From: Caecitellus pseudoparvulus
Lineage: Eukaryota; Bigyra: Bicosoecida
DNA: 64,000 nucleotides
Assembly (NCBI GenBank): GCA_965644315.1
Contig: CBFFRQ010000048.1
Span: forward strand, 62,001 to 126,000
Direction: 5' to 3'
Position numbers and translations under genes: made by a program. Of this stretch, positions 1 through 8,517 are shown piece by piece (position 1 is the first letter of the stretch; every line of letters starts with the position of its first letter). The notes beneath the pieces are model-generated. The model saw nothing but the letters and a program-made list of their open reading frames with translations, searched no databases and was not told the DNA's origin.

Positions 1-3000
1 CCTCGCCTTCACACAGGCCGCACAGCAGCTCGCACCAGGCCGCCATGAGACCCTCATCCGCATCCACCAGCTCCATGGCGTGGCTGGCCTTGGCCTGCGC
101 ACGGGCACGCCTCAGTGCCCGCTGCTGCAGGCGCCGCCGCCGCCGGAGCCCTCCGTCCTCCACCTGCCCCGTGCCGTCTGCAGAGAAGAGCTGGGACATG
201 AGGGACACTTGCCCGTCAAAATTCACCTGCCGCAGGTCCCTCGTGTCTTCGGCCGTCAGGTGCATGCCTGCCGACGCCGTGCGCAGGATGGACGGCGTGT
301 CGCTGTCCGAGCTGTCGCCCTCCTCACTCGGCAAGAGGCGCTGGGCCAGCCGCACGACGTTCACGATGCTTGCCAGGCGATCAGCGGCAGAGCCCAGCTC
401 CCGGCCCTCTTGCTTGGAGCGCTGCTCCGCCGCCGCCGTCGGCACTGCCTCCCGCAGCCGGCCCCACATCTTGCTGGCCCGCCGAGGGCGGGTGGTCACT
501 GCCGTGCCGGCACCCTGACTTGCGTGCGAGGGGGGTGTGCGGCCCCCTCCCTCGCCCCCAGCAGCTGTGGGCGACGCGCCCAGCACACTCTTGCGAATCA
601 TCCGAGCAACGCGGCGCTTGGCGTTGGCTTCCTGTCGCTGCACGATAACGTGCACCTGCTCTGCCTGGTGTTTCAGGGTGAGCAGGAAGTGCAGTGCTTT
701 CAGCGCCTTTCGTAGGCGGGTGACTCCCATCACCTTCTCCACGTCGCGCGGCACCTTCAAGTGCTCCACGGATGTCACAACGACATAATGCGGCAGCACG
801 TACCGCAGCAGCACCACGACGAGCACAATGGGCACCAAGGCAGCGGCGAAAATGGCAGCTGCCTCCACCGGCGCGAAGTGCCGCACGATGCCGGGGGCGG
901 CGGCCACCACGAAGGCGCCAGCATAGATGGCCGTCGTGAACAGCACAAAACGGAACAGGAACAGGTACAGCGCGGGGCCCCAGCGGCCACACCAGAACAT
1001 GCGCAGGTGCAAGTGGCGGTGGGCCAGGCTGGCCGTGTCGCTGACACCCCACGCCCGTCGCACCTTGCGTGTCAGCAGCATGGCTGTGGCATCCCGAGCG
1101 CCCTGCTGCACCTCCTGCAGCGACGGCTTGCTGGCAGTGTCCACGGCCCGAGCCGTCGCCTTCTGCTTCGTGAGCGCACCGAACGCTGACTTGGCGCTCT
1201 GGTGCTTCATCACCTCACGGTGCAGGTACAGAGGCAGGTGGGCCGTCACGGGCAGACGCCGACTCTGCATGTGCAAGAACGCCGCATCGCCCTCCTTCTG
1301 CAGGCGCAGGGCTTCGTCGTCGCCTGCCTCCGCGTGTGCTTCAGCCTGCAGCTCGTGCAGGCGCCTCAGGCTCTGCTGTCGAGGACGCAGACGCGAGATG
1401 CGGCGTGGCCGGCGTGGAGGCGGTGGGCTGCCGTCCCCCGCCGCATTCAAGCTGCTGGGCCCTTGGTGCTGGTCGTGCATGAGTGGCTGAGTCAAATCAG
1501 CACTGGCTGAGAAACCCTCCACGTGCCCCTTGCCCGACGGGGACATGAGCGATTTGCCCACTGCATGGCGGCGGGTGCCAAAGGACACCAGCGTGCCCAG
1601 TGACACTTGCCGGAGGTGTTTCAGGGCAGTCTCGCGGTGCTGTTCCGCTTGCAGGTGGAGTAGAGGCGACACCAGCTCCGCCCGCACAGCCTTGAGGTGC
1701 TGCAGCAGGACAAGCAAGATGAGGGGCAGGCACATGGCCATGCCCACCAAGGCAACAAACGATAGCTTTGGGGGCAGCTCCACTAAGATGAAAGCAGTGC
1801 TGGCAAGCAGCAACTCAGCCAGCCACACCTCCACGGGCAGCTCCACCAGCGCCGACACGGCGCTCTCGGTGCGGGCGGCAAGGTACAGCCCAAAATCAAA
1901 ATGCCGCAGCTGCAGCAACATGTGCCCCTTGTGGTCGAACAGCAGCTCATCCTCCAGCCCAGGGCCTCGATGAAGGTTAAACTGGACGTCCCGAAGGCCT
2001 GTCAGCACCTCAGTGTCAGTGCGGTTGCCATGGTGGCCTTGCAGGATCACTCCCGTCGCAGGCTCCCGTGCAACCCGCATGGAGGGAATGCGCCGCAGCG
2101 TTGGTCGCCACACAAAGCGAGAGCGCAGGGCAGAATGCTCTAGATAGCTGTCAATGAAGGGAAGCAACTCCCTCGCCTTGTACGCCGCCGCCACATGCCG
2201 GTCCCCCCAGCAACACAGTCGTGCGAAGCCTGGGCAACGCAGCGCGAAAGAAACGCACGGCGATCCCCATTTTCGCCGCCGCAAACCCTGCTCCGCTCGA
2301 TGCAGCTCCATGTGAGCATGTGCAAAGGTGTTCAGCAGTCCTTCTGGAGAGGTGGGGGTGAGCTTGCTGTGAGACGTACGTACCACGCAACAAAGTGCAA
2401 GGCAGGGCAGCTTGAACACGTACCACTTTCGCGAGCCACAGTTTCGGCGCCGAACCACTCCGCTTTCATGCACCGTGCCACAGCCATGAGCATCAAGACC
2501 AGCATGAGGAGGATCATCATGACCAGGAAAATGGCCATGTGCACGTTTTCTGCGCGGGGTGGCGGTGGGCAGTGACCAGTGCAACCTTGGACGCACCAGG
2601 GTGCACTTAGCACAGCAACTGCCCACCTGTCAACTCCGGGATGAGGTCTTCCTCCTCATCCCCGTACACGAGGGCGCTCAGCTCATTCAGCAACTTTGCC
2701 CGCTGTACTGAGTACACCAGCAAGCCAATGAAACCCAGGAGGGTCAGCTCTGTAAACAGTGCAGCGCGATGCGAGGCAGCCGTGTGCCGGCAATTTCCGC
2801 TGCTTCATGGCCCGGGGCACGCACCCCCGAAAAGTGTGTTGATCACCCTCACCCCCGCTCCTCGGCGGGCAGCCCTGAACAGGCGATCCTTTCCATGCTC
2901 GAAGGCAATGCTGATGCACACCAACACAGCCAAAACCACCAACAGCAGGGGGGCGTCCTTCACCACACCTTCCGGCTCGCCCGGTGCGGCTCCGCCGTGC

Positions 3001-3011
3001 TCCTCTCCCAT
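1..3011 (-). CDS. MLO-like seven-helix membrane protein (3' end outside window)
   Basis: Four exons can be joined on the minus strand: 3011-2853, 2747-2627, 2549-2424, and 2343 to beyond position 1, with introns of 105, 77 and 80 bp. The first exon has a short N-terminus followed by a helix (LLLVVLAVLVCISIAFEHGK). The second has LTLLGFIGLLVYSVQ, which resembles the MLO signature after the first helix. The third has HMAIFLVMMILLMLVLMLMA. The long last exon has two more MLO-like segments, FVALVGMAMCLPLILLVLL and GPALYLFLFRFVLF, and a further helix near IVLVVLLRYVLPHYVV. Order and spacing fit MLO proteins, plasma-membrane proteins known from land plants and algae and linked to calmodulin-dependent signalling. 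The long basic C-terminal tail continues off the window. The start at 3011 is preferred because the helix follows shortly after; an in-frame ATG lies at 3086. The loop between 2340 and 2100 matches MLO poorly, so one more intron there is possible. Confidence 0.68.
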
Positions 3012-3345
3012 ATCAGCCTGCGCCTCACACGTACACCTCCCAGACCAGCCAGGGTGATGGACAGCAGCGATAAATCGCTGTTGCACCGCGTCAAGCCAGT
3101 CAACATTGCTACAGCAACGCAGGAGGCTGGTATGTTGACATCGATGCGCTGTGGCATTTGAGTGCGGACGCCCATTGCAGAGCGCGCTCCCCCACGCGCT
3201 TCGATCCCGTGCACTTCAAAAAAGTGCTCAATCACCACCTTGTGCAGCATTTGCGTGTCGCCCTTTCCCTTGTCTCAGGAGCGCACTCAACTTTGCATCG
3301 CATTGAGCAGCGAAAGTGTGTTCAACGGTAGCGCATTGGAGCAGA
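3012..3345. promoter_or_regulatory. Shared upstream region of the MLO-like and BLOC-1-like genes
   Basis: This 334-bp stretch separates two divergent starts (3011 minus, 3346 plus), so it must hold both 5' UTRs and promoters. I see no convincing TATA box or gene in it. Confidence 0.4.
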
Positions 3346-3870
3346 ATGGCAGAGGCCAGCAAGCAGGCTTCGCTGGAGGAGGAGGTGAAGGGCCCGCTGC
3401 AGGCCTCCCTCAAGGATGTTGCTGCTGCTGGGACGGCAGTGGTTAGTGCTGCGCTGGCAGGTGAGCGCAAGCTGCCCCTCCACCGTCGCGAGAGGACCAG
3501 CCGTTCACCCGCAACCCCTTGCCGCAGACACCCAGGCGCAGTTCGAGCACTTGAATCAGGCCACGACCATAGTTCGCTCCAAGTATGAAGAAGTTGCTGA
3601 CCATGCAGTGGAGGTGTCGGCCTTGCGCCGGGAAGTTGCCGAAGATGGTGCGTGGCTGCAATTTCCGCTGGCCCAGCCCTGCGTGGCCCGAACCGCACTC
3701 CCCGTGCCTGGGTCGCAGATGTTGCACTAGGCGAGCAGTTGAAGCAGGTGGATGTGCTGGAGCAGGCAATGACAGCCCTGGAACGTGTGGCGGCCGACGT
3801 GAGCGCACAGGCCAAGCAGCTGCAGGCGACAGCATTAGGTCTGCCTCTGGCTTCCATGTCCGAGTCATGA
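3346..3870 (+). CDS. BLOC-1 subunit 2-like small coiled-coil protein
   Basis: Three exons, 3346-3460, 3528-3647 and 3719-3870, join cleanly in phase 1 at both introns (67 and 71 bp) and give a 128-residue protein. It begins MAEASKQASLEEEV and is helical and heptad-like throughout, with the C-terminal block EQLKQVDVLEQAMTALERVA. That block and the overall length resemble BLOC1S2, a coiled-coil subunit of the BLOC-1/BORC complexes that act on endosome and lysosome-related organelles. The likeness is from pattern recognition of a short coiled coil, so another small coiled-coil family is possible. The gene structure is better supported than the name. It is divergent from the MLO-like gene and convergent with the EF-hand gene, whose stop is 18 bp away. 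Confidence 0.55.
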
Positions 3871-3887
3871 CTCGCTCAGCGGTGCAT

Positions 3888-6800
3888 TCACTCGTGCATG
3901 AGCACAGGGGTGACCAGACCCAACGTCGACGCATTGCCTGGGTTCCCGAACTGCCTCCGTTGCTGCACAGTGTTCCTGGCGTGGCGAGCCAGGGCGTCCC
4001 CCTCCCACGCCGTGCGCAGGGACCGCTTCAACTCCACACGGGCGGCTTCCTTCTTGCGCTGGGCGATGAGGGCCCCTTGCATGCCGCGGACAATGTCTTG
4101 CTCCTTTGCCTCCCGGTGCCCACCCGCCTTCTTCTCCACGCGCTTGGCGTCTCCCCTCCCCGTGAAGCACAACACGTCGCCCTGGCCGTGACCGGGGGTC
4201 GGCCCACCCCACACAGACCCACCGCTGGCAGACGTCGCGCTGAGGGGGCCAGTGTGTGCAAAGGTGCCGCCCAGAGTGCGTGTTTGCAGCCCCAGGCGCC
4301 GTGCACGCCCGGCGGTCACGCCCAGACCCAACTCCACGCTCCGGGAGCTGTGCTGGGAAGCGGCCGCAGCGGAGCGGGAAGACAGCCCCTGGGCCATCAC
4401 GGCACGTGCTACGGACTGCAGCCTTGCGTCGTCATCTGCCCACTGCCCTGAGCCGGCCTGGGGCTGCACGACGTGTGCTGTGCTGCGCTTCAGAGCAGCC
4501 GCCTTGGCCCCGTACCGTGTGGGTGCCTTGAGCGCCTGGGCAGGCACGGGGGCGCGGAGGAGGTCCTCTGTTGTTTGGAACAGCGACCCGTCACGCCCAG
4601 CCCCCCGACTAGACGCCCTGCTGCTTGCTCGGGCAGGCGCCGAGGCGTCGCTGGCGCCGAGACCGCCACTGGCCTGGGCTTCACGGCGCGCGAGAGCGCT
4701 TCGCGACGCGCCAGCCGCTGGCATTTCCATGCCCACAGCTCGTGCGGACTGCAGGCGCGCCACTTCCTCGAATGCACCTGGTTTGCCCGCTTCGAAGCGC
4801 TGGGACCATGCGGCACACTCTCGGCGGTACGTGGTGCTCCCGCGGCCTGTGGCGGCCGAGTCCACGCCACGCCGCTGGGTCGCGCCTCGCACCATGTCTC
4901 GCCCTGGCGCCATGTCCCCAGCATCGTCGTCACTGCTGTCTTCCCCTGCCTCAATGCTGGGTGTGCCGGCGGCTGGGTCCTTCCCCGCCGCCCCCACCGC
5001 CTGTGCGAGTGTCGCACCCACGCCATCTGCAGGCCCTCCGCGGTCCACCATCGCCTTGGACGCGTCTGTCGTGCGAGCTTTGATGGTGCTCTGCTTCGCA
5101 GCCACCGCATCGCGAGCTGCCCCCAACTGCCGGTCTGCCACAGCGTCCAGCGGATCCCGTGCCCCGCCAGTCACGAGGGTGGCAGAGATGGCTGGGTGCA
5201 CGGGTTGCCCGTGGGATGTCAGGTGTGCCCCAGCGTACCGGGCAAGGGTTTTCTCCACAGCCTGGCTGACGAGGGTGTGGGCTGCTCGCACCACAGTGCC
5301 GGCGCCAGACACGCCCTGCACAGGGGCAGGCCCCGGCGGCGGCAAACCCCCCTCGCTGCTCTCCACCGCAGCCAAGGCCGCCTCCACGCCTTGCAGGCGA
5401 GCCAGAGCGCCATGCGCCGTGACGGCGCCAGCAGACAGGGGCCGTGAGCTGGCGTCCAGACTGGACAGCGTCTCGCTCCACGCCAGCATGTCCTGCCTGG
5501 ACAGCCAGCCGTCTCCGTCCCGATCAGCCAGGGCCAGCACCCCTGCGATGGCGTGGTCAAGGTCTGTTTGGGGCGCTGGCAGCGGTGCGTGGGAGGGGCC
5601 CGCCTGCAGCTCCTGGATGGCCCGCTGCATCTCCCCCCGTACCCGTGCCCCCTTCTGGTCCGTGATCTTCAGGGTCAAGCTATCCGCCAAGGCCTGACGC
5701 AGGTGCACCGCAAGGTCCCGGATGGACACGTGGTTGTCCACGTCCGTGTCCAGGGACAGGTGCAGCTGCCGGGCCTGGGCGTGGGACATGGGCACGATGG
5801 AGGTCAGGGTGGGGTGGCTGGCCCGCACCGCCTCCCACAACGCCACTACCGTGGGGTCCTTCTGCAGCCCCTCCGACCCCGCGCGGTGTCGGGGACTGCC
5901 AGGCGCCCCCTCCATGCCAGCGGAGGCTGCGAGGCTCTTGGGAGGCCCCCGCAGCGCTGTCGTGCGCTCATGCAGGGGGTCCCGGGACTCCACCGCTCGC
6001 GCGAAGTCCGCGTACGACAAGGCATCTGTACGGGGTGCTGAGCCACGAGTGGACGCGAACTGGTCCCCCGTTCCCGCCCAGGCGTCCACCAGGCGGGCTG
6101 CTTCCCGCCGCGGCAGCTGGATGTGCAGGAGCTGGAGGGAAGACACCAACTCGTCCACGCTCAGCACGCCGTCGCAGTCGGCATCCAGCCAGTTGAAGAG
6201 GCCGGGTGTGAAGCCCTTGGCGTGGGCCTTCTCCCGAAGAAGTGTCAACACGCCCTCTGCCGTGCGTGACGCTGCCAGGTTGCTGCTGGTATCCAGGCGG
6301 GCTCGGATGCTGGCGACACGGGCTGCGGTGGCCTCCGCCCCCTCCCGACCGGTGACCTCCTGCAGGCCTGCTGCAGCCAGCTCACCATCTGTCATTCCAG
6401 CCCCGCCGAACACCATGGTGTCCCCTGGCCCCAAGTCCTGTGCGCCTTGCTTTCGAGGGGGGCGGCGAGGGGCATCGCCCGGACCGGTGGCTGTCATGAA
6501 GCGCCCCCGACAGCCCCTGGCGCGGGCAGAAGTGGCAGCCTTGGCGGCCCCTCCAGGCACCAGGGCGTCCAGGACCTCCACATACTTGACACTCCTTCCG
6601 GCTCCCCGGGAGACGCCCAGGTCGTCCAGCAATGCACGGGTGAAGGTGGTGCCGCCGCTAACCTTGTCGCTGATACGGCGCAAACCCGCCGTCAGCTGCT
6701 TCTCCGTGATAGCGCCGTCACCATTCACGTCCAAGTCCCCAAATGTCCGCACCAACTCCTCGAAGCGTTCCGGCTGCATGCTTGCGCGCAGAGCCAGTGC

Positions 6801-8204
6801 GGCGCTCTCAGCAGCGCTGCGGTCCGCTGCCTTCTGTGCCGCCTCCACTGCGGCAGGGGGCAGTGTCTTCGCTGCACGTGGGGAGACCTCCCCGGAGGCC
6901 ACACCCCCAGTGGCCACACGCCGTGCTCGGCCACTGCGCGCTGAAACTCCCCCCCGCATACGGCGGCTGCTGACATTGCTGGGCGGGTGCGGCGTGGTCC
7001 GACTGGGGTTGCGGGCAGACACCGCCCCAGATCGCTGCGCATATCCGTCCCGCTCGGCGTTGTGCTGCTTCAGCGCCGCCTGAAAGGAGGGCATGGATGT
7101 GCCGGGCGGCGGGGCCGCGCGCCCGGCCTCAGTCCGCAGCGTCACCAGGGGCGCCTCCTGCCCGTCCCCCCTGGCCTGGGCACCCCCCTTCCCTGCCGCC
7201 GGCTTGTCCGGCGCGCCGTCATTGGCCCACACACTACCCAAGCGCCCGTCTCTGGCGGCAGTTGGCGCCAGCTCCCCCTCGGCCACAGCAATAGCCCGTG
7301 CTTCAGCCGCCTCCTCGGCACGCAGCACCGCCCGCGCAGCGGCCAGGTCCAGCTGGGGCACGACGGGAACAGCCGCTGCCTGGCCGTGGGAAGACAGGCC
7401 CATGTGCGCAAAGAGGCCCAGGCGCCCTGGCACGGTCGTCGTCACCTGCGCGTCGCCCAGCGTGCTCTGCACGGGCTCTGCGTCGGTCGGCAGCGGCTCT
7501 GCGTCTGCTGCGCCGGCATCGGACATGCCATCGTCCACATCGCCCGCAACAAGGCATCCGGAGGGCATGTGCCCAGGCCCCTTGCCGTGTGCGGGCGCCT
7601 GCACGAGAGGGTGCAGCTCCAGCTGCACTTTGCCTGGCTCACCCTGCGCCGTCGCGCCACTGAGTGAGCCACGGCCCGTCTTGGATGTGGACGCAGCAGC
7701 ATGGGCCGGGGTGGCCGCTGTGGCGGCCATGGTGGACAGGAGGAAGTCTGCACCCCGGCCGCTCTGGTTCTTGAAGGCCTGGCTGTCCTTCAAGCGAGAC
7801 TGCGTCACGCGCCGCTGCTTCACAGCTTCAGGAGTGCCTGCAGTGGCCTGCGGAAGCCTGCCCACACGCCCTTGCATCCAGCGCCCCGAACCAAACGCGC
7901 CCTTAGATGCTATCGATGCGTTTGCCTTTGTGCCAGCACCATGAGCTCCCTTCTCTGACTGGGACGGAAGGGAAAGCGAAGCCCCGGAGGCGTCGCTGAG
8001 CGACGCCGTTTCTGCCTTTGACAGCCGAGCAGCTGCACGAGCGCTCTTCGAGGCTCCGGCACCCAATGTTCGGGAGAGCTTGGCAGATGATGTTAGCGGT
8101 CTGAAAGAAACCTCTCCATTCTTGCTCTCTGTCTTCCCCAAGCGTGCAGAGGATGACAGGAACGCGCGGCCTGTCTGCGGCTTACGCTGGCGCGTGCGAC
8201 CCAC
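3888..8204 (-). CDS. Large EF-hand calcium-binding protein, 1438 aa
   Basis: A single uninterrupted reading frame of 1438 residues starts at 8204. Four EF-hand loops are visible: DVNGDGAITEKQ (492-503), DADCDGVLSVDE (674-685), DTDVDNHVSIRD (819-830) and DRDGDGWLSRQD (894-905). The second and fourth are canonical. The first has Gln instead of Glu/Asp at position 12, and the third has Asn at position 6, so both should bind Ca2+ more weakly. The N-terminal 450 residues are low-complexity, rich in Ala, Ser, Gly and Lys/Arg. The C-terminus (about 1300-1438) is basic and helical. No membrane helix or enzyme domain was recognised. The wide spacing of the hands resembles large cytoskeletal or ciliary EF-hand proteins, but that is inference. 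Function is unknown beyond calcium binding. Confidence 0.78.
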   Translation of the reverse strand: MGRTRQRKPQTGRAFLSSSARLGKTESKNGEVSFRPLTSSAKLSRTLGAGASKSARAAARLSKAETASLSDASGASLSLPSQSEKGAHGAGTKANASIASKGAFGSGRWMQGRVGRLPQATAGTPEAVKQRRVTQSRLKDSQAFKNQSGRGADFLLSTMAATAATPAHAAASTSKTGRGSLSGATAQGEPGKVQLELHPLVQAPAHGKGPGHMPSGCLVAGDVDDGMSDAGAADAEPLPTDAEPVQSTLGDAQVTTTVPGRLGLFAHMGLSSHGQAAAVPVVPQLDLAAARAVLRAEEAAEARAIAVAEGELAPTAARDGRLGSVWANDGAPDKPAAGKGGAQARGDGQEAPLVTLRTEAGRAAPPPGTSMPSFQAALKQHNAERDGYAQRSGAVSARNPSRTTPHPPSNVSSRRMRGGVSARSGRARRVATGGVASGEVSPRAAKTLPPAAVEAAQKAADRSAAESAALALRASMQPERFEELVRTFGDLDVNGDGAITEKQLTAGLRRISDKVSGGTTFTRALLDDLGVSRGAGRSVKYVEVLDALVPGGAAKAATSARARGCRGRFMTATGPGDAPRRPPRKQGAQDLGPGDTMVFGGAGMTDGELAAAGLQEVTGREGAEATAARVASIRARLDTSSNLAASRTAEGVLTLLREKAHAKGFTPGLFNWLDADCDGVLSVDELVSSLQLLHIQLPRREAARLVDAWAGTGDQFASTRGSAPRTDALSYADFARAVESRDPLHERTTALRGPPKSLAASAGMEGAPGSPRHRAGSEGLQKDPTVVALWEAVRASHPTLTSIVPMSHAQARQLHLSLDTDVDNHVSIRDLAVHLRQALADSLTLKITDQKGARVRGEMQRAIQELQAGPSHAPLPAPQTDLDHAIAGVLALADRDGDGWLSRQDMLAWSETLSSLDASSRPLSAGAVTAHGALARLQGVEAALAAVESSEGGLPPPGPAPVQGVSGAGTVVRAAHTLVSQAVEKTLARYAGAHLTSHGQPVHPAISATLVTGGARDPLDAVADRQLGAARDAVAAKQSTIKARTTDASKAMVDRGGPADGVGATLAQAVGAAGKDPAAGTPSIEAGEDSSDDDAGDMAPGRDMVRGATQRRGVDSAATGRGSTTYRRECAAWSQRFEAGKPGAFEEVARLQSARAVGMEMPAAGASRSALARREAQASGGLGASDASAPARASSRASSRGAGRDGSLFQTTEDLLRAPVPAQALKAPTRYGAKAAALKRSTAHVVQPQAGSGQWADDDARLQSVARAVMAQGLSSRSAAAASQHSSRSVELGLGVTAGRARRLGLQTRTLGGTFAHTGPLSATSASGGSVWGGPTPGHGQGDVLCFTGRGDAKRVEKKAGGHREAKEQDIVRGMQGALIAQRKKEAARVELKRSLRTAWEGDALARHARNTVQQRRQFGNPGNASTLGLVTPVLMHE

Positions 8205-8517
8205 TCCTGCGTAAAGTAGGAAACACAGAGCATGAAGAAGCCGCCTAGCCTGCTATATTGCGCTATGCTACGCACCTGAAGAGGACATGGTCTGCTTCGT
8301 GCCCTAACGCTGTGCGTTCGAGGCAGCGCCCGAGGCAACTGAGCTGTCCACACACACACGAGCAAAACCAGCGTCCGACAAACCCTCAGTCGAGCAACAC
8401 CAGGGACTGAACAAGCCAGGGAAAATCGTGAGTATGTACATTGTCAATTGTGTGTGGAGGCAAAGTGCATGTTGCCACTGCGTCCAGCGGCAGAGGGGGG
8501 TGGGGCTGGGCAGCCGG
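8205..8517. other. Intergenic region between EF-hand and histidine kinase genes
   Basis: This 313-bp stretch lies between the kinase stop (8518) and the EF-hand start (8204), both on the minus strand. It must carry the kinase 3' UTR and the EF-hand promoter. It is AT-richer than the flanking coding sequence. I see no gene or RNA in it. Confidence 0.4.

Noticed and set aside
4252-5697. 481-residue plus-strand frame
   Set aside because: Antisense to the EF-hand gene, with Arg/Ala/Pro-rich random-looking composition.
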